A stretch of 64,000 bases of DNA, taken from the NCBI GenBank assembly GCA_029747015.1, contig JAKOGI010000007.1, forward strand, positions 516,001 to 580,000. The letters run 5' to 3'. Position numbers and translations under genes: made by a program. This document shows, piece by piece, positions 1-11,900 of this stretch. Under the pieces are notes generated by a model that was given only the letters and a program-made list of their open reading frames with translations, searched no databases and was not told the origin of the DNA. Numbering within the stretch: the stretch's first letter is position 1; every line of letters starts with the position of its first letter. The stretch comes from Carnegiea gigantea (Eukaryota; Streptophyta; Magnoliopsida; Caryophyllales; Cactaceae).

Positions 1-218
1 CCTAAATGACTTTTAATGACTAATGTTTTTCTCAATTATTGATGTCTCCACAGCACTAATCATGTCCTTGATCCCCTTGAATTGAAATGGACAACAAAGA
101 ATTGTGTACTTGTTATGCTTATTTTCGACAAGCTCAATCATCAATACTGATTTACAAAGCAATATGAAGGATAGCCTGTTAGCTAATTAATCACTGTTGA
201 TTTTGCTTGTTCTTGCAG

Positions 219-655
219 AGTATGCATACACATTGAAGGTTGATGAAAAGAGTGATGTTTACAGTTTCGGGGTGGTTCTGTTGGAACTTATAACTGGCAG
301 GAAACCTGTTGGAGAATTCGGGGATGGCGTTGATATTGTTCAGTGGGTGAGGAAAATGACCGACGGAAACAAGGAAGGAGCCCTTAAGGTCCTGGATCCA
401 AGGCTCCCATCTGTTCCACTCCATGAGGTGATGCATATGTTCTATGTCGCCATGCTGTGTGTCGAGGAACAGGCAGTGGAACGACCCACAATGCGAGAAG
501 TGGTTCAGATACTAATGGATATCCCAAAAGCACCCAACGCCAAGCAAGGCGATTCATCATTGGAGTCACCCTCACAAACTACAGATGCCACCGATTCTCC
601 AACACCGGCAACCCAAAATCAAAAATCCGCACCCCCAGATCTTCTTAGCATCTGA
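219..655 (+). CDS. BAM-type (CLAVATA1-like) LRR receptor kinase, C-terminal exon only
   Basis: This is the last exon of a plasma-membrane leucine-rich-repeat receptor kinase; the rest lies beyond the left edge. It follows an acceptor ttcttgcag at 210-218 and opens with AG, which completes a split Glu codon, giving [20 protein letters not shown]. That covers the end of the activation segment (APE) and the kinase C-lobe with [18 protein letters not shown]. The C-lobe motif [13 protein letters not shown] and the tail ending PPDLLSI resemble Arabidopsis BAM1/BAM2, which bind CLE peptides and act in meristem and vascular signalling. Bases 1-218 are the final intron. The stop is TGA at 653-655. The BAM assignment rests on remembered similarity of the C-lobe and tail; the LRR part cannot be checked here. 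Confidence 0.88.
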
Positions 656-3164
656 TTTTTGCTATCTAGACTCTGAATAGAATCCAAGGAATTTGAAATC
701 TAGGTTGATTTTCAGTATTTCAGTTTGTTTCAGGGAGGAGGAAAAGAGTAGGGATGGAGGGTTTGTTAAATTAGGAAGATTGGGTTTGTGCTAACTTGTA
801 AGATCTTAAATGTGCTGTTGCAAGGTTTTCTGGGATGTACAGTTTAAGTTTTGTATTTGAATGGATGTAGTATAATTTTTCCAAAAAAGTTTGTGTGTTC
901 ATCATGTGTTTCTGACGATCTGATTTATGCATTGCTTCCCTACTTACTGCATTGCTGCTATTACTGGTTTCTCTGTTTCAGCAATCAAGTTCCTGCTGGG
1001 ATATAGTGATGAATGATGCTGAGTCAGGCCATTCATTATAACTCATAAGAGTGCCCTTTTCTTCAATGAATATAAGACATTAGTTTCAGTCGGTAACTGG
1101 AATTGCACTTATATATGTACAACTGTCTACTTTTAGAACTCTTAAGATTTCAGGCAAGCAAAACCCATATCGAGAGTTCGTCGTGGTAGTGGCCGTCATA
1201 ATAACAAGTTCTTTGCGGGTCTCGATTTTGCAAGGCTAGTAATTATAGACTAGTAATCTTGATTAATGGTAATTAGCAAGGGTTTTGTGTTTTCAAATGT
1301 AGGATTGATATTTTTGATAGAAGCGCCAATATTTTCAATAATCAAGAGAGTTGGGGTCCCATTGGCATTGTCTCGCAATTTCTGACACTAGGCAGCTGTA
1401 GAACTGGCGTTGGATAATGCATGGTCAATATTGTTAATGCTGTAGCTGCGGAACTCGAGTATTATTCAAACTTTTCTGTCTCTCTGGTCTCTTCATTCAT
1501 CCATCCACTTTCCCCCCTTTTTCTTCAATGTAATTAATTGCTGTTCCTAAAAATTCTCTCTTGAAAGAAAATTCCAGTAGAGGAGCAATTAGACTTTAGG
1601 TAATTATGGGCCTCTTTTCAATTTATTATGATAAATATATATTATCTGTCCAGTCAGTATTAATAATAAGCATCTTTTAACATTGATCAACACTGAAAAA
1701 CAATCATTTACGTAAGAAAGAAAAGATCCTATTATCTGTCCAATTAGTATTAATAATAAGTATCTTTTACATCGTACATTTACGATTGTGTCTCGTTTGA
1801 TGTTTAATGTCGTCCTCAAAGATGGAATAGGGTATGATATACACTTTGCCCATATGTGCTTGTCTCCTGACCCTTATTGGATTATCCACATCAAGTACTA
1901 ATAGAATGACTTAACTATCCGAAGTTTAAAAAAACGGGTACGAAGCATCCAAATTTGAAAAAGTGGATGAGTGAAGAAGCATTTCGAGAGAATCATGCAC
2001 ATATAATGCATTTTGAATGCAGATACAGTGTAAAGGTGGTTGAACATTGTAGATGTTGGTCCAATAGGCAACAAAAAGGGGAAAAAAACAAAAACCTCCC
2101 ATGAACGAATCATATTTTTGTTGGTCTCCCGCCTCAAATAGTGAAGTGAATACGAATGGGTTGGTGATCAAATTGGCTGTTGAGGACTGATTAGGAGAGA
2201 GAAAGAGGGAGAAACAGAACACACACAAACACAAACACACAAAGAAGATGCATGCATATGATATGATGGGTTTCCACTTACAAGCAACCTACTCATCTCG
2301 TCTATATGCATGCATGCAAAACTAATGACCCCCATGCATTATTCATCTCCCACTTCTTCCATGTTACGCTGCGCCATACTTTTGTTATACCTAATTTTAA
2401 TTTACTTCGTACTGTCTGTTTTTCTCTTTGTAATTTCCAAACTCTTTGCATCTTTCACAAAGAGAGAAAGAAAGATTAATTGACATCTGCTCTGAATTTA
2501 GTTGTCTGACTGTCCTTGCACGGCATCTCCAAGTGTTCATCATGGACTCTTTTAGTCGCACATTCCGAGTTCCACTGGTCCTAGCTTGTAATTACATCAT
2601 TAAGTAGATCTGTTGATGACCAAACTCTTTCCTTATTGGGTTAACTAATTAATTGAATCCAATTCATGAACGACCTGAGGCCACATTAATAGATTTTAGC
2701 TAATTTTCTCAATTTGCTTTTAGGTAGGACTTAGGTACTAAGAGATGCAATCGTAATCGAGCATGGCATGCATCTATCCTCTGCTCAAGGGCTGTTTGTA
2801 ATTTCCATACTCTTTGTGCTTTCATGGGAGCCCAATTCAAGGAGCGGCCGAAAGCGATTATCCACAGAAAAAATGTAACAACAATGTCGAAAGAGAGTAT
2901 CGACTTGAATATGATCTACGAAAATTCAGCTATATATAATTATAAGCAGGCCTGTCCTCAATTAAAAAGGACAATATCAATTTTAAAAAATAACAAAACC
3001 CATACAAAGGTGATAAAGTGGTTCAAATAACATAGGGGAATCTAAATTATCAATGTGCCAAAACTTGCTAACCCAACATTTCGTCCTGTTTTCCTTGTCT
3101 GATTACTCTCTTATCAATTTGGGTTTTCTTTAAACGAGGCATCATTTGAGGGAATGGATTAATG
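656..3164. other. Intergenic region after the BAM-like gene
   Basis: The first 250-300 bases are probably the 3'UTR of the receptor kinase. The remainder is AT-rich and holds only short open frames with no recognisable family. A repeated phrase, cctattatctgtcca-like followed by gtattaataataag, occurs near 1640-1670 and 1728-1760, suggesting a small local duplication. I see no gene, RNA gene or complete mobile element. Confidence 0.5.
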
Positions 3165-3394
3165 TCCTGTTCTCGTCGACTTATTTTACCTGAACTTATT
3201 CTGATATGAACTTATCTGAACTTATTTTAAATTAAACTTATTTGTTAAACTTATGCTGAAATTATTTACTAAACTTATTTCGAACTTATTAAGAATAAAT
3301 TTATAAACTTATTTACTAAATTTATTTTAAACTTATTCTAAACTGAACTTATCTAAATTTATTTTTTAAAAAATAAATGGTAGAAAACAGAGCG
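3165..3394. mobile_element. Degenerate MITE-like element
   Basis: About 230 bp with imperfect terminal inverted repeats: TCCTGTTCTCGTCGACTTAT at the left end against CTCTGTTTTCTACCATTTAT as the reverse complement of the right end. The inside is a monotonous series of aaacttatt-like units, as seen in many non-autonomous plant hAT/Tourist-type elements. No coding capacity and no clear target-site duplication. The class is uncertain. Confidence 0.45.
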
Positions 3395-4100
3395 TACTTC
3401 ACCGAATTCAACATAATTTACCCTGCTTTGCCCATGGTGATTTAATTTGGTTTCAGAAGTGATGTCACATTCATGGCAATGATGCATTCAGAAAGAGGAA
3501 AAATAGGCCAAAAATATTAACAGTGATGATTCTCAGGAGCAGGGAAGGCCAGCTGTAATTTGTCTACTTGTGCTTGGCAAATCAATCTTTTTCAATCTTT
3601 TTGTCTTGGAAATTTGATTCTGGAAAATTTGCACCTTACATTTTTGTTTTTTCCCCCTCTCTCAATCACTAAAGTGTGATTATCTGATGTTAATTATTGT
3701 CCTTAATAGGACAAAATAACAAGGATTTTCTCTCAGTGTAGAGACAGCAATTAAAAAGAAGAGGGGCCTTCCACTTCTCCATTTGAGCATTGACAGTGAT
3801 TTTCCAACTCTTAGTAATTCATAATGTGAGAATATCTTATAAAATATTTTCCAAATATTCAATCATCAACTTAAAATCTCTGGTAAGATCAACTTCTTAA
3901 ATTTGTTAATTTGGATATTTCTATTGATATGTTTTTATATGCAAATCTCGACAATTATCATGTTAAACTATACGGCATTCATATTTTAGGCTGTCACTTG
4001 AGGAGCGTATGAGATGGACGTGGAGGTGTAATAACTTTTCACTGAAAGAGTTTCATCCATTCATAGCTGATTCTAGAAACACTCTGTCAGATACTTTCAA

Positions 4101-4226
4101 TATGTATATCATGCACCCAGGAGCACATCTTCCCACGAGCCACATCATTAAATATATATTAAAAACATGAATTTATGACAAGTATATACGTAAAAAATAT
4201 GTATATCATGCACCCGGGAGCACATA
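4101..4226. repeat. Pair of 28-bp direct repeats
   Basis: The phrase tatgtatatcatgcaccc, then aggagcacat or gggagcacat, occurs at about 4101-4128 and 4198-4226, roughly 97 bp apart. The copies differ by one base in the core. The origin is unknown; this may be a local duplication next to the solo LTR insertion. Confidence 0.6.
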
Positions 4227-4277
4227 CGAAATTACCGATACTTCATCCCCCTCCGTCCAATAAAGAAACATTATTAA

Positions 4278-4492
4278 TGTTGGAGTATGAAAGTGGGTAT
4301 TGTCCCACATTAATAAAATTCAAAGAACATGATAGTGGATGTTGTCCCACATTGATGAAATTAAAGGACTTGAGCATATATATAAGCTTGTCAGTTACTC
4401 CACCCATTGCCAATTGATTTTGGGATGGAACCTCATTTGAATTTATGTGCATAACTCGTTGTTAAAAGCCCAATTAATATTAAAATTTAACA
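4278..4492 (+). mobile_element. Solo LTR with perfect ATTAA target duplication
   Basis: A 215-bp unit starts TGTTGG and ends TTTAACA (TG...CA with short inverted ends). It is flanked by perfect 5-bp direct repeats, ATTAA at 4273-4277 and at 4493-4497. Inside, on the + strand, are an A/T box (catatatataagc) near 4375 and the phrase ccacccattgccaattg, which I recall from LTRs of short plant LTR elements. No internal region or partner LTR is present, so this is a solo LTR left by recombination. Boundaries are well supported by the duplication; the family is not named. Confidence 0.82.
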
Positions 4493-4497
4493 ATTAA

Positions 4498-6116
4498 TGA
4501 GCTATGAGATATGCAAGGAATCCTATCCAACCATTACTCTTTTTCTGTTTTTTGAAGTACAAGTAAACATTAAGCACAATAGACTCATTCAGAAAGTCCA
4601 AGGGATCGCGTATAACAAAAGAGGGAAGATAGAACAGTCCAACCAAAGTCCATTCACAGCGGTCCATACAAACATTCACTCCAACTAATGCATTGCGTAG
4701 CTCACCGAATCCAATTTTAAATCTCACAAACAAAAAATGAAACTCATGTCATCGAAAATCTTGGCTACGTACCCAAAACCTTACTTATTCACGAGATTAT
4801 CTGTAACTTTGATTAGTGCAATTAGGGAGAGTAGAGGTGTCATTAATTATTTAGTGGCTCAAAATCACATCACATGCATATGCAACTTTTAAGCAAACAA
4901 GTCAAACTCTATCTACTCCTGAGCTGCGATGTTGTTTAATTAATTGAAGCATTAAACCCAATTAACTTGTGTCGCTCTCAACTCTCAAGTAAATACATTA
5001 TACTTCCCTGTCAACTCAACTTTCAGGAGAAAATGGATCGATCAATTATCAAAGTGGAGTAGCTGTCAAACTTTAATTTGCCACAGGTATCTATCAAACC
5101 AAAGCCCATTAAACAAAATGCAAAATGAGGCTGCGAAAGACTTTTTCATGTGCTCCTATATTTGCCTTAGAGCTTAGCCCATGGCTGGCAAGTATCAATT
5201 GCCATAAGATTTTCGACGACTATTAACAGTAATTTTTAGTGTGGATCCTATATTTATAGGTTTAATTAAAAAGATCTACATTTAATGATTTTATTCACGT
5301 AATCATTTCTAGTAACAAAGATGTCGTTTTTAAAAGTTATGGAGTACCGTAAAATTATACTAGTTGATCTACAAGCTAAGACCATTTATGAAACTTCATT
5401 ATAAAATTTTAGTGTCATGTGGTCCCACCATAAAATCAGAACGAAAAAACTAATCCCGTTAGGCATTTTTATAAAACTAACCATTAGACGCGATTCAAAC
5501 TAAAATATTTGTTGAAAACTCTCAAGAACTTTATCAACTATATTAGTAGACACCCATTTACAGGCGCCTTTGTGTGAAAGTACTACCTTTTCTCGACTGC
5601 ATCACTTTAATTCTTTCTCCTTTTTTTTACGCTGAACAAATATTATTTCAAGTATTTATCTGAACTACGATATGGTTCATGGTAAAGTCAAGGGGATAAA
5701 AGAGAGTGTAAAAGCTTGCAAGCATAGAGGAAGGGGATGATTGCTCATATTTTTTTTCCTAAAAAGCATATAAATCTTTCATATTTGCCCGAGAAAAGTT
5801 GCTTTAAGGTGATAAAAAAGAGTGCAAAAGCAAGATTTGAGCACGAGGAGAGGGAGATTTGTCCATTGCTGTGGTAATCCTTCATTTTCCACAGCCTTTT
5901 TCAGTTATTTTCTGAACTGAACTTCAATTTTTTATTTTATTTTTTTTGCAATGGAGTTTCGAGGGCAAAATATCTACTTTTTTTTAATCAATTGTGTAAT
6001 GTGATTAATTAAAAAATGGATTTTGATCCGTTAAGCAACAAAAGTATCCAGAAGTTACTGTAGTTGATTACGGCTATAATGATTTCTTTTTTTTGGATGG
6101 TTCAAATGAGTCAAGA
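4498..6116. other. Intergenic, AT-rich, no gene seen
   Basis: The sequence is AT-rich with scattered homopolymers. Only short frames lacking family signatures were found. No recognisable gene, RNA or complete transposon. Confidence 0.5.
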
Positions 6117-6215
6117 AGATAGTACAATATAATGGGGGAAGAAAGAATTCAACCTGTGACCTAACGTACTCAGGACTTCAATCTTAACCACTCGGCTAAA
6201 ATTATATCGGTTGAT
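6117..6215 (-). mobile_element. tRNA-related SINE-like remnant
   Basis: Read on the minus strand, TAGCCGAGTGG fits the RNA polymerase III A box of tRNA genes. About 30 bases later the phrase AGGTTGAATTC resembles a degraded B box (GGTTCRANYCC). No cloverleaf or anticodon arm can be folded by eye, so this is not a functional tRNA. A tRNA-derived SINE head or a decayed tRNA copy are both possible. Confidence 0.35.
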
Positions 6216-7141
6216 TACGCCTATAATGATAGTGAGAACGTTAAATTAGTAAGGGGTTTTTGTCAAAAGTGGGGAGACAAGCCAAGTGAGGGGTGATGCA
6301 GAAAAGGATTTGAAAAGAGGGTTACTTTCCATCAATCATGCAATGAGCTTTAACATGTACAGCTTCTTTTTAATCATATAGTTTTTAATCAAATAGTGAG
6401 AATAAGATAGGATCTGAATTCAAAAATATAAAGAAGCGTAGAAGAATCTCAATTCTGAATCACGCCAAAATTTAATTTTGTACTGCATTATTAATGAGAT
6501 AAAGAAAACGATTTCCTCCCTGTAATGAGTGAATAAACCTCAGTTTTAGATTTCGATTCGAATGGGACTAAAGGGAATCCTAAAACTGGAAAAAGAAAAT
6601 AGTAACAAAATTAGAACTCATTAATAGTATCATCCCATTGTGTCGAAGGTGCAGGGTAGGATGAGAAAAATTACACAATCAAGACTCAAGAGGAACCCAT
6701 CATCATAAATCCTAATTATATCTCAATGTCCAAAATAAATAGATAAAGACTTGACTATAGTACTTGGAATTAGGAAAAAGCCAAAAGCATAGGCTAAGTA
6801 ATGGATTTTTACAAGCATTTTTTTTTTTTTTAAAAAAAAAAGAGCCAACCACACTGTACTGGGCCTCCATGTTATTCGAATGAGTTGATCAGAAGAGAAT
6901 CCCTGTCTGCTCCCTTGATTATAGGGCCTAGCTAGACTGGTGTACTCCCAACTCTGGGTCATAAAGCATTGTTTGTCTCTAAATTCTCTCTCGATCTCCA
7001 CAAGAATAATCAAATAAGTTGGGCAGCAAAAGTGAAAAAGGGCCGTAAAATAATTACCATTTATTCATGCTGTCCCTGCTTTTTTCAGCCCATGCGTGTG
7101 CAAACACATGCCCTTAGTTCCATCTTTCTTATATTTTTTAA
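6216..7141. other. Intergenic, no gene seen
   Basis: AT-rich non-coding sequence. A near-palindromic T-run/A-run block at about 6820-6841 is the only conspicuous structure. Confidence 0.5.
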
Positions 7142-7155
7142 TTTTTTTGGGGGGG
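7142..7155. repeat. T7G7 junction tract (CnAn class, minus polarity)
   Basis: A run of seven T is joined directly to seven G, which reads as a C-run followed by an A-run on the minus strand. It sits just left of the MITE at 7166. Confidence 0.8.
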
Positions 7156-7165
7156 AAGGGGTTTG

Positions 7166-7383
7166 GGCCCTGTTCGTTTTTTATATTTTGAACGAGCGGT
7201 TAATGGGTTCAAATAGGCTGGAATGGGTTTGAATAAGTTGAAACATTTGAGAGCAGGCATAAGCAAATTTGGCATAGTTTTATGAAGGAATTGGAGCAAG
7301 TTGGAGCATATAAGAGCAGATTTGGAGCATATTGAAACATGTTGAAGCGTATGTTGATTCAACACGGTAAAAACAAACAGGCC
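7166..7383. mobile_element. MITE with GGCC(C)TGTT-type inverted ends
   Basis: A 218-bp element. The left end is GGCCCTGTTCGTTTTTTA and the reverse complement of the right end is GGCCTGTTTGTTTTTACC. The interior has repeated ttggagcat/gttggagca units and no coding capacity. The termini are typical of plant hAT or PIF/Harbinger MITEs. No target duplication could be settled. Related antisense-looking sequence occurs near 30320-30510. Confidence 0.6.
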
Positions 7384-7659
7384 TTTAAAGGGTAGGAAGA
7401 TAATTTATCTTAAATGAAACCACCTCACGGAAATTCATTGTAAGACATTAACATCACGTCAGTAGATGCACCCAAGTTCAACAATGCTTAATTGTGAAGG
7501 AGACTTCTTGCCCTTGCGTCAGTTGGAGCAAAACATTTGAACATGGAAATTGATATTGGCCCAAGATTATTTTTGATGGACATTAGTTGCTTCAAAATGC
7601 CAAGCTCGCTGCACATGTAGATCTAATTAATAAAAAATTTTTGGTAATTTTGAAAAATG

Positions 7660-7932
7660 TGTAACACCCCGCCTCTTCTTGGGTCGCAAACAGTTACCAA
7701 ACACGACTTTAAGGATCGTCAACTAGCCCTACAAATCACCACAGGACTTTCCGGCGTACTTCGTCTTCGCTCATGTGCTGACTGGGAAACTTCCCAGGAG
7801 GTCACCCATCATAAGTCAGCAAGCACGCTTTACTGTGAAATTCTTAAGAGTAGGCCTCCTGAAAATGAAGGTGCACATTTGGTGATATAAGTAATCACTT
7901 CGATCCCTTTAAGTCACAATCAGGACGTTACA
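7660..7932 (-). mobile_element. Cassandra-type TRIM solo LTR carrying 5S rRNA-like sequence
   Basis: A 273-bp unit. On the minus strand it begins TGTAACGTCCTGATTG and ends GGGGTGTTACA. The centre (7783-7845) resembles the 3' half of 5S rRNA on the minus strand: AAGCGTGCTTG, then GATGGGTGACCTCCTGGGAA, the internal promoter region. LTRs with embedded 5S sequence and these termini are the signature of the non-autonomous Cassandra retrotransposons. Flanking pentamers AAATG (7655-7659) and AATTG (7933-7937) match at four of five bases. There is no second LTR or internal domain, so this is a solo LTR. It is not a functional 5S gene. Confidence 0.88.
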
Positions 7933-7937
7933 AATTG

Positions 7938-8935
7938 ACATGAAAATGGACTTCCAATAGAGTCTTAGCTGGCCAATCCAATCACCGCAAAAAATGCAGT
8001 ACACCCAACCACTTGCAAACAGTGGTTTACAGATGGTCCAACCCACATTGCCTGTACATAATAGTAGCCTGCCCTGCTTGGCTAGCCCAACACAATTGAA
8101 CTTTATTTTTCGACGTCTAAGGTCATTTCATGTAAATTCTTGTAAATTTTCACTTTATAAACAAACTTCAGAACTTGTAAATAGATTGTACTGGTAAATT
8201 ATTGCATCATCAAATAATTCAGCTGAATTTAACCACCATATGTTTATGTATGTGTGCTAATTTTTATCCGAAAATTATTCGTACTTTATAGTAGTATAAT
8301 GCCCCTGAACAAGTAGTAGAATACTTGCATTTTCTTGATTTAAGGGGAAAAAACACGCGCCACACGCACACTCGCATTTGCAATATAGAAGATCAAGAGT
8401 TTGTTTCGGCCAACCTCTGGATGAATACTTGAACAATAAAAACTTGGAGCTCAAACATTCAAGTCGGAAAAAATAGGGCACTTGTCAGACAACCCACACC
8501 AGCCCAACTAGGACACATAGCTATCCAGCTTGACTACCAGACTCCATTTTTCTTTGTCCTTTTCTTTTATTGGCACCCTAACTAAATCAGGGTAAATAAA
8601 AGAATTATAGATGTGAAATGCTGAAAATACACAACATATATGCTATTAATGACTTTTATTCGTTCCTTGATTCATCATCCTGTAAGCTTGTAACATGGCG
8701 TGAGACAAGCTCATGAATCAACCAGATATAACAGACCCTAAACACAAAAATAAATATAGGAACTAATTTCAGCTCGGTTGCTACATAAAACAACATGAGT
8801 CATGAACCCAACCTTTCCCCCGGAAAGGCGAAAACGGTGAGGGGCGGTAAGAACTGGGAAGATATGCCGTTTATGTCAAGTAAAAGATCGACGAAGAGGA
8901 GAATCCCCATCTAAAACTTTGCCTGCAGAATGATT
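7938..8935. other. Intergenic region and probable 3' end of the malate dehydrogenase gene
   Basis: No coding sequence recognised. Since the gene to the right is transcribed leftward, the right-hand few hundred bases probably hold its 3'UTR. Confidence 0.5.
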
Positions 8936-11900
8936 TCACTTCCTTGCAAAGGAGACGCCTTTCTGAATGCTCGCTGCCAACTCTTTCTTTGCCTTCTCCA
9001 GCCCAGCCCTACCACATTCGATCATTTAGGAGGATATAAGCAAAAGAAAAACTTCAATAAAAGAAACAGAGCAAGTCGACAGGGCGAGGGAAAAGCAGGC
9101 ATGGCAATTTAACTACAGCACCTTTCATATTCGTTTAGAGGGCCCAGTGGGTAAATCTCCTCGACTCCATTACGACCAAGCCTTACTTTTGTCGCAAAGA
9201 ATGGTAGTTCAGTCACCTGAAAGTGGAAGTCCGCGGTTTCTTGTACTTAATTTTGAATGTTTAAATATTATAAAAAGGGTAGCTGATTCATACACATGCA
9301 CATCTAAGTAGCAAGGCTGGCTGGCAGAACATGCCTGAGATTCCAGAAAAGCATATGCAACTACACCAGCTTCTCCCCTTAAACCTCGCAGGCAGGCATC
9401 CGCAAACTTAACAGCAGCATATGCCTGCAATTTTATGCATCCATCAGATCAGTGCAACAAGTTCGAACCACTGAAAAGCAGAGTCAAAATAACACCCTAT
9501 TCCCTATATATTTTATTACAGCTTCCCTCTAATTTCGAGTTTCAAGTTAACTCACTTCTAAGTTCTCCTCAAGAGAGCAGCAGTTCACTATCAACTACTT
9601 CTTTTTATACCTTTCTAAAGTTTTTACTTTCAAATAGAGGTTCCTATTGAAAGGATGACAATTGTCTGGACATGAGAAATACTGAAGGCTAAACAAGATG
9701 AATTTAAAACTTACTAACCATTGAAAGTGTTGCGGATCCAGCACCAGCTTTTGCCTGCAACAGACACAAAAGAACATGAGTCGAGGCTTAAATGAGGCTC
9801 CCTAAGAAGCAATGTTCTCAATCTCAACAGACACCGCAAAAAGTTGAAACACTCTCTCTCCATTGCTTATCAGTCATTTACAGGAAGTTCAGCAAAGCCT
9901 AAAACACATGAAGGTGCCCAAGACAACTTCCCATTAGGTTGGATATTTACACAGCAAGCTGTGATCAGAGACAACTGGATTCCAAAGTGGGAATGAAATG
10001 ATATTTTATTTACAATACTACTGAAAAAGCCTGTAACTCAAAGAACAGGCAATAAGGATTCTGCAGCATATCAAACAAGGAAATGGACTAATTAAGCAAC
10101 AATCTTCATCACCACACTGTCAAGGAAACATATTAATGATTTAGCCTTTCGTGAACCTCAAGTCAATTCGTGCTGAGACAAGAGGCAAAGGCCTACTAGT
10201 TGTCAAGAACTGAACAAATTTGCAGAAACAATGCGTAACCCACCACACGGACAAGAGGAAGATGCGAAGTCACTACTTGATGGTTTACATGAGAAACAAT
10301 TAATCAACTACACAAGCAAAGACACCAAGCAAAAGAGAAGTTCCCATCATCAGCATTCAAACACTAATCCTGAACTACAAGCTCACCTCAACAACTTCAG
10401 TTCCACCATTTTGAATGCGATCTGTCAGGTAATTGACTTCTTCAGGTGTAAAGCTGCATGAAGGTTTAACCTGCACTTGAAGAGCAACTCTAACATGAGT
10501 ACACGACAGCTGACACAAATCGGTAAAATATGGGTTCACTGTATGAATGTGTTCATGTTGTCAGACCTGAGACAAGAGAGGTAGAATTGTAACACCAGCA
10601 TGGCCTCCCACAACCGGAACATCAACTTCTCTAGGATCAAGTCCCAAGACTTCTGCCTAGAAGAACGTAGAGAAACAATATTGGGGGGGTCAGTATCTAA
10701 ATAGAAAGAAATGAGATTGATGCATAAGAGTTTGTGGAAGGCATTCAACAGCTAGGTATTACGTTATTTTGAGGGTGAAAGAAGTAAAAGCAGGTACGAG
10801 CCAGACAAAATAGCTCTCAAGTTTAAGCAACTTCCTCACCTCATTGCAAATATATCCATTAAGCCCTTATCCAAAAGCCACATTTGGGTCAAAAAGATAA
10901 TTTCATGCCTTCACTTCCCACGCACAAATGCAGAAGCAATTAAGAAAATAGTTGCAAATAAAAGCTATCAGCAAGAAAAAGCACATTATTCCATTAAATT
11001 CAGCAGTGTGTCAAACACAAAGTCTTAGTCTTACAGATTTCATCATAGCCATCCGAAGCGTTACATACATATTCAATAAACTGAGTTTACAATGGGGAAA
11101 AAGAGAATGATTATAGAGAAGCAATGATGGCCTCAGGACAGAGAGCCACGAGGCACATGACATCATTCCAATGAAATTGTAACTTAGCATTGTATAGAAT
11201 TGGAATATCATGAAACATACCACAAAAGTATTAGCCCTAACAACATCAAGCATTGTGACACCAAGTAAAAGCTTTGGATCATATGTGCCTGCCTTCTTAA
11301 AAACCTCTGCGGCAATTGCAACTGTAGAATTCACGGGATTGCTGATCAAGTTCACAATTGCTCTGGGGCAGCACCTTGCAATACCTTCACATAATGTCTT
11401 AACAATCCCAGCATTGATGTTGAACAAATCATCCCTTGTCATCCCGGGCTTTCTTGGAACACCAGCTGGAATGATGACAAGGTCCATGCCAGTTAAGGCC
11501 TCATCTAATTTTTCTTTTCCTAGGAAACCACGCACCTACAATGAAAGACATAAAAGTCAGTTCAATAAGCAGAAGCAGAAGCAATGATTATCTAGAACGA
11601 TTGGCTTCACATACTTGACAAAGGGAAGAATAATGGCAAAAGAGGGAAGGTGCTGTTATGCATACAAATTCACTTTCAATTAAGGTGAATACTGATGTTT
11701 GACCTTAACTATAAAGATTTAGCATATCTTCATGTCCTCTCCATCTAGCTTAACTTCCCAAAAGGTAAACCCGACCCCTTTCCCTCCATCCTACTTTTTC
11801 CGTAATCATCTTTGCTTGATCAAGGTTTGGTGGTGATGGCTTATTAAGCTGCTATTACGTTTCTCGGACTTTGCAATTGGGATTCTCAGCACAGTGGTCA

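Noticed and set aside
6117..6215. Functional tRNA gene
   Set aside because: The A box fits, but the B box is degraded and no cloverleaf or anticodon arm can be formed.
7783..7845. 5S rRNA gene
   Set aside because: Only the 3' half is 5S-like, with substitutions, and it is embedded in Cassandra LTR ends; no terminator or tandem array.
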